Notes: generated from the letters alone by a model not told the origin. A stretch of DNA of 64,000 nt from Halorussus ruber (GCF_004765785.1 NZ_SBIT01000007.1:281813-345812), one strand, 5' to 3'; positions 1-8,776 are shown, counted from the first letter of the stretch. Numbers and translations are program-made.

Positions 1-107
1 TCTTCCACGGCTGGCTCCTCTTCGCGGTGTTCATCATCTCTGCGCTGACCGGGTTCGGGCTGGAGTACACCACCGACCGCGAGTCCGAGGAGGTGGCGCG
101 CGTGTGA
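1..107 (+). CDS. C-terminal end of an unidentified membrane protein
   Basis: The window opens inside a plus-strand reading frame that ends at TGA 105-107, leaving 34 residues. They begin with a strongly hydrophobic stretch (FHGWLLFAVFIISALTGFG), then a short acidic tail (DRESEEVARV). This is the usual look of a last transmembrane helix followed by a cytoplasmic tail. The rest of the gene is off the left edge, so the family cannot be named. The open frame and the sharp hydrophobic/acidic boundary support a real gene. Confidence 0.6.
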   Translation, partial: FHGWLLFAVFIISALTGFGLEYTTDRESEEVARV

Positions 108-480
108 CATCCTCGCCAGCCAGATTCGGCGTGGCTCCCTGCACAGCAGGAACGCCCGTCACGGCGGTTCCGGAACGAATCGTCACAGTCCTCGACCGGA
201 GCGGTCTGCTCCGTCGGAACCGTGGTGTTCCGCGGCCCTGCCACTGGGGCACCCATCTCCGGCCGTGTCATCGACCCACGGTTTCTCGATGGGACTCTCA
301 CCGCCGAAGTCGAACGGTCGAACACCGTCCGAAACCAACAGCAAGTCGCACACGGCACAGCCGTGTAGATGTGACTATATCACCGATGAGTTTCAAATCA
401 CCGATTCGTACACCAGCACAGACCACGAAACGTACTCCGTCCTGTACTGACGGACGAAAGTCTTCCCTCACGGTGAAACA
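108..480. other. Intergenic region, 373 bp, no gene seen
   Basis: No convincing coding region on either strand. Short open frames here lack typical haloarchaeal acidic composition and overlap one another. An AT-rich spot (ACTATAT, 374-380) could be a TATA element for the next gene. The 9-mer ATCACCGAT occurs twice around 379-405 and might be a regulator half-site pair. Confidence 0.5.
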
Positions 481-747
481 ATGAGCCTCCGCAAAAAGTA
501 CTTCGCGGGCTTGGGCTTCCGGACGAACAAGCCCGACTTCGAACCGGGCGAGGAGATTTCGGCGTTCGTGACGGGCTACGAGGACGACACCCCAATCGTC
601 CGCGTCGGCGACACCATCCTGCGCGTCGAGGGCGCGCCGGAAGACGCCCTCGACACCCGCGTCAGACTCCGCGTCGAGGAGTTCGACCGAAACGACCACG
701 ACGGGACCGCGACGTATCTGGAGACGGTCGGCGAGTCGTCGTTCTGA
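481..747 (+). CDS. Small conserved haloarchaeal protein, OB/TRAM-like
   Basis: An 88-residue acidic protein starting MSLRKKYFAG. The middle (EEISAFVTGYEDDTPIVRVGDTILRVEG, here split as GEEISAFVTGY then PIVRVGDTILRVEG) reads as alternating beta strands with a 'valid for export of G-D-T' turn, like small OB-fold or TRAM-type nucleic-acid-binding domains. No catalytic motif is present. It is a lone gene followed by a T-rich stretch. Codon use and the acidic bias match its neighbours. Small stand-alone TRAM proteins are common in haloarchaea, but I cannot prove membership by eye, so the fold call is an inference. Confidence 0.75.
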   Translation: MSLRKKYFAGLGFRTNKPDFEPGEEISAFVTGYEDDTPIVRVGDTILRVEGAPEDALDTRVRLRVEEFDRNDHDGTATYLETVGESSF

Positions 748-761
748 GTCCGGAATCGCGG

Positions 762-771
762 TTTTTCTTTT
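762..771 (+). terminator. T-rich terminator after the 88-aa gene
   Basis: TTTTTCTTTT begins 15 bp after the stop codon. Archaeal RNA polymerase terminates at T-rich stretches, and similar runs follow other plus-strand genes in this window. Confidence 0.5.
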
Positions 772-837
772 CGAGAAGCAGATGAACCACGATTGTTTAG
801 GAAATTAAAACGTCGTTTAGATGATTGTAACTCATGC

Positions 838-979
838 TTTGGCGCGCGCTGGCGGACCACAAGAGGGTCCGCCATCGTCGCGCGAGGTCTGCGCGAGCGA
901 AGCGAGTCACGGCCCGTCAGAGCGTGCCGCTGACGGTGCTGTGCGGGAGACTCCTGTGTTCAAGCCTGAAGCTAGCTTC
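838..979 (+). repeat. Family A structured interspersed repeat, copy A1
   Basis: The copy starts with GGCGCGCGCT (841-850). A perfect 9-bp hairpin follows: TGGCGGACC (850-858), loop ACAAGAG, GGTCCGCCA (866-874). Then come a GCGCGAGG block, a second hairpin CCGTCAG/CTGACGG, the tail TGCTGTGCGG, and the 12-bp palindrome GAAGCTAGCTTC (968-979). The same order recurs at 4272-4440, 54061-54210, 61331-61595 and 63673-63820, with different stem bases but intact pairing. The rest of the 748-1179 gap holds no recognisable gene. Confidence 0.75.
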
Positions 980-1179
980 CTCCGACCGTCTCCCTCTCCG
1001 AAACCCGCCGCTCAAACCATCCGCCGCTCGAAACCGCTCGTCGCTCGAACCCGAAGCTAACCTCCTCAATTCTCTACTTCCCCGAAGCCGGTGACACCGG
1101 CCGTGAAGCCGGAAATCCGTGAACCGGCGTCAGACAAGCGAAATCCGAGAAGAGCCGAACCCGAGAAGACCCGAAGGGA

Positions 1180-1506
1180 TTAGGCCATCTGCTCGATCTG
1201 CTCTAACTCCACCTCGATGTGGACGCCGTCGGGGAAGTCGAACTCCGCGACTTGTCGGGCCAACTTGTTGTGGCCGACGATTTCCAGTTGGCGGGTGTAG
1301 ACCGTGTAGTCCCACGACCGGAACTGTCGGGTCTCGTCGCCCGCCGTCGATTTGTACTGGGGCACGCTGAGGCGCTCGGGAGGTGCCGAGTGCGGGCCGC
1401 GGAGTTCCGCGCCTTTTCGTTCTGCTGTCGAGCGAATCTCGTCTACGACGTTCTCCAGCGCGGGGCGATTCCCGCTCTGAAGCCGGATTCTGGTTACGAA
1501 GGTCAT
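1180..1506 (-). CDS. uS10-like ribosomal-protein-family protein
   Basis: A 108-residue protein beginning MTFVTRIRLQSGNRPALE. The first part resembles the ribosomal protein S10 fold: a beta strand, a helix, then GPHSAPPERLSVPQYK where S10 has its conserved P-x-P-T-loop, and a final strand WDYTVYTRQLEIVGHN. It is not the standard haloarchaeal RpsJ, whose start differs, so it is probably the second S10-fold protein these genomes encode. Its role is unknown. An upstream-extended frame to 1623 exists but lacks acidic bias, so ATG at 1504-1506 is preferred. The gene stands alone, convergent with nothing and divergent from the Nudix gene. Confidence 0.75.
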   Translation of the reverse strand: MTFVTRIRLQSGNRPALENVVDEIRSTAERKGAELRGPHSAPPERLSVPQYKSTAGDETRQFRSWDYTVYTRQLEIVGHNKLARQVAEFDFPDGVHIEVELEQIEQMA

Positions 1507-1666
1507 GGCTGGGAGTTGGGTATCGAAGTGCTTCAGCATCGAGGTACGTAAAACGTCTGTTCTCTGCGCGCGATACGCTGTCGGTCGTTCGCACGCGACA
1601 AGCCATCGTCGCTTGCGCGCCATTCTCCGACATTCTCTTAACGCACCGCCGTATACACTCCGGTAA

Positions 1667-2104
1667 ATGACGGTTGAAGCTACGTCCGCGGGCGCGATCC
1701 TCTATCGGGATACCCGCGGTCGCCGGGAATACCTCCTCCTCAAGTCGCGTCCGGGCGACTGGGAGTTCCCCAAAGGCGGCGTGGAGGGGGACGAAGAGCT
1801 ACAGCAAACAGCCATACGCGAAGTGAAAGAGGAGGCGGGCATCCAGGACTTCCGCCTGCTCGACGGCTTTCGGGACGACTACGACTACGTCTTCGAGGCG
1901 AACGGGAACACCATCCACAAGACGGTCCACCTGTTCATCGCCAAGTCCTACGAGGCCAGTGCGGAACTCTCTCACGAACACCGCGACCACCAGTGGCGCG
2001 ACTACGACCAGGCCATCAACACCATCACGCAGGACGGCCCGCGGGAGATTCTCGAAGACGCCCACGAGTTCCTGAACGAGAAAGAGGAGAACGGCGACGT
2101 GTAG
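1667..2104 (+). CDS. Nudix hydrolase (diadenosine tetraphosphatase type)
   Basis: A 145-residue Nudix protein. The Nudix box reads GGVEGDEELQQTAIREVKEE plus AGI, matching G-x5-E-x7-RE-U-x-EE-x-G-U, with the metal-binding glutamates intact. The preceding WEFPKG is typical of the Ap4A/nucleoside-polyphosphate branch, so the likely reaction is Mg-dependent pyrophosphate cleavage of nucleotides with a terminal phosphate chain in the cytosol. Length is normal for a single-domain Nudix enzyme. It is transcribed away from the S10-like gene. Substrate cannot be determined from sequence. Confidence 0.92.
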   Translation: MTVEATSAGAILYRDTRGRREYLLLKSRPGDWEFPKGGVEGDEELQQTAIREVKEEAGIQDFRLLDGFRDDYDYVFEANGNTIHKTVHLFIAKSYEASAELSHEHRDHQWRDYDQAINTITQDGPREILEDAHEFLNEKEENGDV

Positions 2105-2144
2105 TCGCCAGCGGTCCGAGCGATTACTCGCAGTCCGGTTCGTC

Positions 2145-2150
2145 TTTTTT
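2145..2150 (+). terminator. T6 tract downstream of the Nudix gene
   Basis: A run of six T residues about 40 bp after the Nudix stop, in an otherwise GC-rich gap; a plausible intrinsic archaeal terminator. Confidence 0.4.
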
Positions 2151-2229
2151 CGACGGTCTACCGCAGACTCGCCAGCAACGCCGCCTCCGATTCCGAATTA
2201 CTTAGGCCGGACGGCTTCCAACTTCAATC

Positions 2230-3321
2230 GTGAGCGACGCGGACCGAAACAGAGGGGCCGACGCGAGCGCCGAGGCCGACCCGGAGTTCCTCTTCGAGTT
2301 GCGGACCTGCCGGTGGGCCGAGCGCGAGTGGCCGCCCGGTTCGGACACCGACGGCGATTCGAACTCCCGGCCTGCCATCGTGGCCCGGCAACTCGGCACC
2401 GGGCGCAGACGCTGGGACACCATCGTCGTGGAGGTGAACCCCGACGCCTTCGGCCAGCGGGCCAACTTCGGCCCTCGGCGACTCGACTCGGACCTGCTGG
2501 ACGTGATTCCTCACGCACCCGCCGACTGGCAGTACTACCGCGACGCCCTCCCGAATCCCGGCTACCCGTGGCGCTACGTTCGGGAGTCCATCCACCGCGC
2601 CGACGACCGCGGGATTCTCGACGTGCGAAAGCGCAACAACCGCATCCAGATTCGCCGCAAGTGGGCCTACCCCGACTGGGTCGAGCGCATCGTCGCCGTC
2701 GAGAACAAGCCCGACTTGGACGCCAGCGCGGCCCGGAACCTCAGCCAGCAACTGGAGTACGACGTGGCGCTCGCGCTGGCCGACGAGGTCTGGGTCGCCA
2801 CGCGCGCGACCGGCGAGTCGGTCGAACCCGCCCTGCTCGAAAGCGTCCCGGTCGAGGCCGGAATCCTGACAGTCGATGCGGACTCTCGCTCGGCCGCAGT
2901 CGAGTGGTTCCCCCGGAGCCTCGACGCCGACGCGCCGGGAACCAGAATCCTCGAACGCGGGGACAGCGGCGGCGAGTACGGCTCGGCGGCGGCCCGCTTC
3001 GAGTACGCCGACCCCGAGTGGAAAGCCGACAAGCGCCTCGAAATCGCCGAGCGCGCCTACGAGAAGGGCTGGCGGTCGTTCGCCGAGACGATGCGCCCGG
3101 ACTGTCGGCACTTCCAGCTGCGCCGGGAAGGCCGGACCCTCTTGCCGTACTGCGGTGCGAAAGGGTGCCACCAGACCAGCTCGGAGTGCTCGGGGTCATG
3201 CCCGGAGTTCTCGCCCGAGCCGCCCCAGTGGCGGACGAACGGCTGGCCCATCGAGGGCGGGCCGGGCAAGGGGATTCGGAAACTGCTGGAGAAGCGTCGA
3301 GAGCGCAATCGCCCGGGGTAG
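2230..3321 (+). CDS. DUF5787-type protein, possible PD-(D/E)XK-like nuclease
   Basis: A 363-residue haloarchaeal protein starting at GTG 2230. It matches what I know of DUF5787. The segment IVAVENKPDLD (about residues 157-167) has the E-x-K signature preceded by hydrophobic strand residues, as in PD-(D/E)XK nucleases. It is followed by a helix (NLSQQLEYDVALALADEVWVA). The C-terminal part has a cysteine cluster, CGAKGCHQTSSECSGSC, likely to bind zinc. The nuclease reading is an inference from the E-x-K context; no enzyme activity is established. It is a single gene with ordinary codon use. Confidence 0.75.
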   Translation: MSDADRNRGADASAEADPEFLFELRTCRWAEREWPPGSDTDGDSNSRPAIVARQLGTGRRRWDTIVVEVNPDAFGQRANFGPRRLDSDLLDVIPHAPADWQYYRDALPNPGYPWRYVRESIHRADDRGILDVRKRNNRIQIRRKWAYPDWVERIVAVENKPDLDASAARNLSQQLEYDVALALADEVWVATRATGESVEPALLESVPVEAGILTVDADSRSAAVEWFPRSLDADAPGTRILERGDSGGEYGSAAARFEYADPEWKADKRLEIAERAYEKGWRSFAETMRPDCRHFQLRREGRTLLPYCGAKGCHQTSSECSGSCPEFSPEPPQWRTNGWPIEGGPGKGIRKLLEKRRERNRPG

Positions 3322-3440
3322 TCGAGCCGACGGCAGAGTCGAACCGACACGCGCCGGTTTTCGAGCGGCCCCACCGCCGTGAAAGACACGGAAAGTGCTT
3401 TCACCCCGAGTCGGTGGATAGTAACGTGGGGGTAAAGCGC

Positions 3441-3557
3441 ATGCCAAAGAAACCGCCGTTTCCGGAGAGCGACCGCGACGGCGACAGAAGCGCGCCCGAC
3501 ATCGGCGATATCATCGGTCGTATCATTCGGGAGCCGACGAACGGCACGGGGCAGTAA
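3441..3557 (+). CDS. Putative 38-residue small protein
   Basis: A short frame starting ATG 3441 encodes MPKKPPFPESDRDGDR and then an amphipathic end, IGDIIGRIIREPTNGTGQ. The first half is acidic, as in haloarchaeal proteins. The upstream 100 bp has no other gene, and a T-rich stretch (TTTTCTTT) follows the stop within 20 bp. No domain is recognisable. It could be a chance open frame; support is moderate. Confidence 0.4.
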   Translation: MPKKPPFPESDRDGDRSAPDIGDIIGRIIREPTNGTGQ

Positions 3558-3604
3558 CGCCGTCTCAGGCCGCTTTTCTTTCGCCTCGGGGTGGAAGTCG
3601 ATGC

Positions 3605-4105
3605 TTACTCCGCGACCGACACCTCGACCGAATCGCGCTCGACGGTCAGCCTGAACGTCGGCACGGTCCGGTAGACGACTTCCACGACGCCCTTCCGGCG
3701 GAGCGACTGGAGGGCGCTCCGCACGTCCCCGGCCTCGGGGTCGATGTCGTACTCGGCGCGCAACTTCTGGAGGACCGACACCACGCTTTCGGAGTCCTCG
3801 TCCGGTCCGGCCACGACCGAGAACACCTGTTGCTGGAGTTCCGGCACCCGGATGGCCGCGGGCGTGCCCTCGCCCTCGTCGTCCACCACGCCGGGTTCGA
3901 CGTCTACCAACTCAGCGGCATCCTTGTTCGCTCGAATCAGGCTGTTGTCGTCCCGGTAGTAGTAGTCCTTGAGTTCGCTTTCGAGGTACTGGTGGACCTC
4001 GCTACCGCTTTCGAGCCCCCAACGCTCCTGTAGCTCCGAATTTTTGGTCGGCTGTAGCTCCACGAGGTCGGCGAGTCTCTCGCGGGCCTCCTCAGAGAGA
4101 GTCAT
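3605..4105 (-). CDS. DUF5797-type winged-helix protein
   Basis: A 166-residue acidic protein matching haloarchaeal DUF5797. The N-terminal half (MTLSEEARERLADLVELQPT then KNSELQERWGLESGSEVHQY) looks like a winged helix: three helices and a wing with YYYRDDNSLI. The C-terminal half has a second helical/wing unit (SALQSLRRKGVVEVVY). It probably binds DNA or partner proteins as a transcriptional regulator, but no target is known. It lies alone between the small protein and a family A repeat. Confidence 0.75.
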   Translation of the reverse strand: MTLSEEARERLADLVELQPTKNSELQERWGLESGSEVHQYLESELKDYYYRDDNSLIRANKDAAELVDVEPGVVDDEGEGTPAAIRVPELQQQVFSVVAGPDEDSESVVSVLQKLRAEYDIDPEAGDVRSALQSLRRKGVVEVVYRTVPTFRLTVERDSVEVSVAE

Positions 4106-4271
4106 CGGTCGGCGCTACGGCGGGGTGATATTTCCACTTTCCGGAAGGAAGAAAGTGCGTGGACGTTCGTCCAGTTCGTCTTCCCAGATAAGTATAGGTT
4201 CTTTATGAAAATATAGGATTTTCTTTTGGAATTATTTAGTTGTCTTGGCGAAACGACGGCGGATGCGACGA

Positions 4272-4440
4272 GAAGCTAGCTACTGCCGAAGCCAAGGGGA
4301 CACCGCGACCGCACCGCTGCCGCGGACCACACCCTCCCCAACCGACTGCGTTGCTCGGGGTTCGCTTCGCTTACACCCTGCGCTACTCGTCCCTCGCGCG
4401 GCCGACGGGTCGCACGAGAGCGACCCGTCAGCGCGCGCCG
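4272..4440 (-). repeat. Family A structured repeat, copy A2 (reverse orientation)
   Basis: Reading on the minus strand it has GGCGCGCGCT, then the 10-bp hairpin at 4404-4413/4420-4429 (GACGGGTCGC with loop ACGAGA on the plus strand). CGCGCGAGGGACGAGT, a GGTTGGGGAGGGTGTGG block, GTGCGGTCGCGGTGTCC, and GGCTTCGGCAGTAGCTAGCT follow. The 4106-4544 gap otherwise holds an AT-rich island near 4190-4242 (upstream of the repeat) and the promoter of the enoyl-CoA hydratase gene. Confidence 0.75.
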
Positions 4441-4544
4441 GGAGAGAAGTCAACATCTATAGCGCCGAAATCGAAAAGTGAAACCTCGCAGAAACCTCTC
4501 TCCGTCTCGGAAGGATTATTCCCGCGGCGGCCGACGTGGTACGT

Positions 4545-5321
4545 ATGTCCGATTGGGAGACCATCACGCTCGACTACGACGAGGACGTGGCGACGCTGAC
4601 AGTGGACCGACCCGACCGACTCAACGCGCTCAACGTCGAGACGCTCGAAGCCATCGAGGAGGCCCTCGCGGAGGCCGAATCCGAGGGCGTCGGCGCGCTG
4701 GTCCTCACCGGCGCGGGCGAGGACGCCTTCGTCGCTGGCGCGGACATCAGCTACATGCAGGACCTCTCGACGCCCGAGGCCCAGGCCTACGCCGAACTGG
4801 GCCACCGCGTCGCGGACAAACTCGAGCAGTTCCCTGCACCGGTCATCGCGGCCATCAACGGCTACGCCTTCGGCGGTGGCTGTGAACTCGCGCTGGCCTG
4901 CGACCTCCGCGTCGCGGCCGAGAGCGCGGTCATCGGCCAGACCGAAATCGACCTCGGCATCATCCCCGGCTGGGGCGGCAGTCAGCGCCTCCCCCGCCTC
5001 GTCGGCGACGAGATGGCGCGCAGGCTCATCTTCTTTGGCGAGCGCATCGACGCCCAAGACGCCAACGAACACGGCCTCGTCGGCGAAATCGTCGCTGGCG
5101 ACCAGTTGGACGACCACGTGGCCGAACTCGCCGCCGACCTCGCGGACAAGCCGACCTACGCGCTCGCCGCCGCCAAGGAGGCCATCAACGAGTCCCACGA
5201 GACCAGCCAGCAAGCGGGCCTGCGCTACGAGCGCCGCCTCTGGAGCGGCCTCTTCGGCACCCACGACCAGCGCGAGGGGATGGAGGCGTTCTTGGAAGAC
5301 CGCGAACCGGAGTTCGAGTAG
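4545..5321 (+). CDS. Enoyl-CoA hydratase/isomerase family (crotonase)
   Basis: A 258-residue crotonase-fold enzyme. Oxyanion-hole motifs are present: TGAGEDAFVAGADISYM and YAFGGGCELALACDLR. The acidic region around QTEIDLGIIPGWGGSQRLPR carries the glutamates used for water addition in true enoyl-CoA hydratases. It probably hydrates 2-enoyl-CoA during fatty- or amino-acid breakdown. ATG 4545 (MSDWETITLDY) is chosen over a GTG three codons upstream, because family alignments usually begin there. Its stop abuts the stop of the convergent MFS gene with no gap. Exact acyl-chain specificity is unknown. Confidence 0.93.
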   Translation: MSDWETITLDYDEDVATLTVDRPDRLNALNVETLEAIEEALAEAESEGVGALVLTGAGEDAFVAGADISYMQDLSTPEAQAYAELGHRVADKLEQFPAPVIAAINGYAFGGGCELALACDLRVAAESAVIGQTEIDLGIIPGWGGSQRLPRLVGDEMARRLIFFGERIDAQDANEHGLVGEIVAGDQLDDHVAELAADLADKPTYALAAAKEAINESHETSQQAGLRYERRLWSGLFGTHDQREGMEAFLEDREPEFE

Positions 5322-6605
5322 TCAATCCTGCGGCGCGGCCCCAACTATCTCCTCGGCATCTGAAACCGTCTCCTCGACTTGCGTGTAGACCAGCACCAAC
5401 CCCAGCGCCGCCAGTACTCCGCCGAACGTGAAGGGCCAGACGAACCCGAACGTGACGAGGAATCCCGACGCCAGCGGGCCGATGGCGGTCCCCAGCCCGA
5501 ACGCCATCGTGAGAATCGAGAGCTTGGTGCCCGACTCGCCCTCCTTCGCCAAGTCTCCGGCCAGCGCGAGCGACGGGGCGAACACCATCGCCACCGCGAC
5601 GCCCTGCACGAATCGCGCCCCAACCATTCCCGCCGGCGTCGTCACGAACCCCTGCGCGAACAGCGCCGGGACGAGCAGGACGAACCCCCAGACGAGGAAG
5701 GGTCGCCGCCCGTAGATGTCGCTGGCCCGCCCGATTGGCACCTGAAAGACGACGTTGGCGATGACGACCGCCGCGAATTCGAGCGCGAACAGCACCGACC
5801 CCTGCGAGAGTCGGTCAGAGAGCTGTGGCTCCAGCGTCGCAAACAGGCCGATGCCGATGGCCATGAACAGCGTGGCGATGCCGAGGGTGAACACCGGGTC
5901 GAGACCCGAGTCCTCGGGGTCCGTCACGGAGACCGCGAGTTCGTCGCCCGCCGCGGCCCGGGTCCGCTCGGGGTCCTCGACGAAGAGAGCCACCAAGCCG
6001 AAACTCGTCGCCGCACCGAGGAGCGCGAGCAGGAACGCCGCGGTGAACCCCGAGACGGTCCCGGCGGGAGTCGCGTAGGGTCCCAACTCGATGAGGAACC
6101 CGGCGACGAGCGGGCCGAACCCGAAGCCGACGAGCCGGAAGGTGTTGAACACGCCGAAGTTGCCGCCGCGGGTCGCGTCGGTCGCCAGTTCGTTGACCAG
6201 CGCCACCGTCGCGGGAATCGCCAGCGCCGCGCCGACGCCCTGCAACATCCGGAGGCCCAGCACCGCGGCGTAGCTCTCGGCGAAGACGTAGGCCCCGCTG
6301 GCAATCCCGAGCAGGGCCAGTCCAACCAAAATAAACGCCTTGCGCTTGCCGGTCCGGTCCGAGAGCCGCCCGGTGAACGGCTGGCCGAAGCTGTTGAGGA
6401 AGCCGAACAGCGAGAGCGCGACCCCGATGAGAATCGACTGGGCGACCGCGACGCCCAGAAACTCCGCGCCGCCGCCCGGCGTGTCCAAAATTACGTCGTC
6501 GAGAAACTGCGGCAGGACGACGATGAGAAACGAGTTGCCGACCGCGTCTATCATCCGGGCGAACGCGAGGGTCAACACGCGCCTGTCGGTTCCCAACAGC
6601 GCCAT
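5322..6605 (-). CDS. Major facilitator superfamily transporter
   Basis: A 427-residue membrane protein with about 12 hydrophobic helices. The MFS motif A-like loop GQPFTGRLSDRTGKRKAF lies between helices 2 and 3, and a second-half version, VPIGRASDIYGRRPFLVWG, appears in the middle. It is probably a drug or metabolite efflux carrier, but its substrate is unknown. ATG 6603-6605 (MALLGTDRRVLTLAF) places the first helix normally; a longer frame to 6677 adds an atypical extension. It is divergent from the phosphate transporter gene. Confidence 0.9.
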   Translation of the reverse strand: MALLGTDRRVLTLAFARMIDAVGNSFLIVVLPQFLDDVILDTPGGGAEFLGVAVAQSILIGVALSLFGFLNSFGQPFTGRLSDRTGKRKAFILVGLALLGIASGAYVFAESYAAVLGLRMLQGVGAALAIPATVALVNELATDATRGGNFGVFNTFRLVGFGFGPLVAGFLIELGPYATPAGTVSGFTAAFLLALLGAATSFGLVALFVEDPERTRAAAGDELAVSVTDPEDSGLDPVFTLGIATLFMAIGIGLFATLEPQLSDRLSQGSVLFALEFAAVVIANVVFQVPIGRASDIYGRRPFLVWGFVLLVPALFAQGFVTTPAGMVGARFVQGVAVAMVFAPSLALAGDLAKEGESGTKLSILTMAFGLGTAIGPLASGFLVTFGFVWPFTFGGVLAALGLVLVYTQVEETVSDAEEIVGAAPQD

Positions 6606-6774
6606 CGTCGGAAGATGGGGTTCCGCCCGCAAGTCGGTTATGGTAGTTGGTAGCACGACCTCGACAGCCGCCAGCACGCCCCGACACTCTCTGACACGGT
6701 TTCGGTCACGCGGGTCGTGGGTAGATTTATCAGCGCTACTGTCTTATCCGGCAGTCTCAGACGGGCTTCGGCGA

Positions 6775-8055
6775 GTGCCGAGGCTCACGAGGACGCTCCA
6801 TGACGACGAACACACCAAAATCGGCGGGCGAGCGCGGAGGGCGACGGCGATAGTGGCGGGACTCGTCTTCTGGGCGCTGGTCGCGCTGGCGACGCTGACC
6901 GGCCTGTTCACGGCGTGGACGCTGGGCGCGAACAGCAACTCGCCGCCCTTCGCGCCCGCTATCGGCGCGAACGCCATCTCGACCATGCGGGCCGCCTTCC
7001 TCATCGGGATTCTGGCCGCGATTGGGGCGCTGACGCAGGGCGGGAGCATCTCTGACACGGTCGGCGCGGGCCTCATCGACGGCGTGGCTATCTCCTCGTT
7101 GGCGGCGACGGCGGGCCTGCTCACCGCGACGGCGTTCATGGCGTTCGGCGTCTACACCGGCTATCCCGTCCCGGCGGCGTTCGCCACGACCGGGGCGATG
7201 GTCGGCGTCGGCCTCTCGCTCGGTGGCGACCCCGCGTTCGGCACCTACCGGCGAATCGCCACCTTCTGGGCGCTCGTGCCGCCGGTCTCCGGCGGACTGG
7301 CCTATCTCACCGCCACCATCCTCCGGCGCGACGACATCCCCGAGACGGTGAGCGTCCCTCTGCTGGCGGGACTGGTCGGGGCCATCGTGGCGAACGTCGA
7401 GTTGAGTGTAATTCCCTCGCCCTCGGGGGCCGAGCAGGGGTCGCTCGCGGCCTATCTCGCGGGATTCGTGAACACGCCAGCAGTCGCGGGCGTCGAGGTC
7501 GCCGCGGGCCTCGCCACGCTGCTGTTCGCAACTGGAAGTTTCCTGTTTATCCGGCGTCGAACGCAAGTCTCGGTCGATGCGGGCGTCAAGACCTTCCTCG
7601 TGGCGCTCGGGAGCGTCGTTGCCTTCTCCAGCGGCGGGAGCCAAGTCGGCCTCGCCACGGGACCGCTTGAGAACCTCTACCGGGCGGAACTCGGCCTGCC
7701 GGGTATCGTCCTGCTGGCCATCGGCGCGACCGGTATTCTGGCCGGGGCGTGGATGGGCGCTCCTCGGCTCTTACAGGCGACTTCGCGGGAGTACGCCCAA
7801 CTCGGGATTCGGCGCTCCATCGCCGCGCTGGTGCCGGGGTTCGTCATCGCGCAGGCCGCCATCGCGCTGGGCATCCCCATCTCGTTCAACAACATCATCA
7901 TCTCGGGGGTCATCGGCGGCGGTCTCGCCGGGGGGTCGGCGGGCGTCTCGCGCCGGAAAATCGGGGTGACGCTGGCGTTCTGGGTCATCACGCTGGTCTC
8001 GTCGGTCGCGGTCGGCTACGGCGTCTACTGGGCGTTCGCGCAGGTTCTCGGGTGA
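6775..8055 (+). CDS. Inorganic phosphate transporter, PiT family
   Basis: A 426-residue polytopic membrane protein. Hallmarks of PiT carriers occur in both halves: FAPAIGANAISTMRAAFL near the N-terminus, with G-A-N, and a C-terminal repeat around IPISFNNIIISGVIGGGLAG. This internal duplication is typical of PiT symporters moving phosphate with sodium or protons. The start is uncertain: GTG 6775 is proposed, with GTG 6853 the alternative. A TATA-like GATTTATC near 6724 fits a promoter about 50 bp upstream. The membrane fold and motifs are clear. Confidence 0.85.
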   Translation: MPRLTRTLHDDEHTKIGGRARRATAIVAGLVFWALVALATLTGLFTAWTLGANSNSPPFAPAIGANAISTMRAAFLIGILAAIGALTQGGSISDTVGAGLIDGVAISSLAATAGLLTATAFMAFGVYTGYPVPAAFATTGAMVGVGLSLGGDPAFGTYRRIATFWALVPPVSGGLAYLTATILRRDDIPETVSVPLLAGLVGAIVANVELSVIPSPSGAEQGSLAAYLAGFVNTPAVAGVEVAAGLATLLFATGSFLFIRRRTQVSVDAGVKTFLVALGSVVAFSSGGSQVGLATGPLENLYRAELGLPGIVLLAIGATGILAGAWMGAPRLLQATSREYAQLGIRRSIAALVPGFVIAQAAIALGIPISFNNIIISGVIGGGLAGGSAGVSRRKIGVTLAFWVITLVSSVAVGYGVYWAFAQVLG

Positions 8056-8093
8056 GGAGAAGGCTGAATGACCCATTTTTGGGGTTGCGACGG

Positions 8094-8240
8094 CGGCCGA
8101 CCGGCCGCCGGGAGGCGCTCGGCCGACCAACCGCCAGCAAACGCTCGACTGACCAGACCACCAGAACGCGTCTGCCGACCAAACCACCACGGGTGGGGCT
8201 TCAAGAAGACACTACCACCGCAATCCTGCGGTTCTCGTTC
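8094..8240 (+). repeat. Family B repeat remnant with internal deletion
   Basis: Degenerate units of the family B 26-bp tandem repeat (CGGCCGACCAACCGCCAGC at about 8118-8140, then decayed copies) run into ACGGGTGGGGCTTCAAGAAG (8190-8209). The left GTGGG end of the element is joined directly to its right GGGGCTTC end, so the central hairpin region is missing. The flank ACACTACCACCGCAATCC matches sequence beyond the right end of the 29.0-kb copy. No gene lies in this 289-bp gap. Confidence 0.6.
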
Positions 8241-8344
8241 CCGATCACACTAAGGAGGAGAGCGACTGAGCAGCGGATTCAAGAGACCTTCATCAGACCG
8301 ATTCTGCGGTCAGTTTGGCCGGTGACGGGAACTCGCAAACCAAC

Positions 8345-8776
8345 TCATCGAACGACAGTCACCGAGACGGGAGCCTCCCCGACCACTTTCGTCGCCACGG
8401 TCCCCAGCAACCGCCGAGCAATCTCGCCGCGTTCGCCGCCGTGGCCGCCCATGACGACGTGGTCCGCGTCCGACTCCTCGACGTACCCGACGATGGTCTC
8501 GGCCGGGTCGCCGGTCTCGATGGCGGTCTCGACGCGCCGGTCGGCCTCGACGGCGCGTTGCTTCGCGCGGTCGATGATTCCTTCGGCGCGCTCGCGGGCC
8601 GCCTCGCGCCGCTTCTCGCCGGGTTCGAGGAGACCGCCCTCGCTCATCGACTCGTCAATCGGCGTGACCACGTTCAGGACCGTAATCTCGCAGTCGAAGG
8701 TCTCGAGCGCGAACACCAGCGCGTCGTCGGCCAGCGGCGACCCGTCCAGCGGGACGAGGACGTGTGTCGGTTGCAT
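8345..8776 (-). CDS. Universal stress protein (UspA family)
   Basis: A 143-residue single-domain Usp. It starts MQPTHVLVPLDGSPLADDAL, the standard first strand and helix with the ATP-contacting Asp. It ends with VMGGHGGERGEIARRLLGTV, a G-x2-G-x9-G-type phosphate-binding loop, and APVSVTVV. Such proteins bind ATP or act as stress-responsive dimers in the cytosol. ATG at 8774-8776 is preferred over an upstream in-frame extension. It lies between two family B elements. Confidence 0.92.
   Translation of the reverse strand: MQPTHVLVPLDGSPLADDALVFALETFDCEITVLNVVTPIDESMSEGGLLEPGEKRREAARERAEGIIDRAKQRAVEADRRVETAIETGDPAETIVGYVEESDADHVVMGGHGGERGEIARRLLGTVATKVVGEAPVSVTVVR

Noticed and set aside
104..484. 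A 126-residue plus-strand frame in the first gap
   Set aside because: Arg/Thr/Ser-rich with no acidic bias, overlaps other frames, and has no start context.
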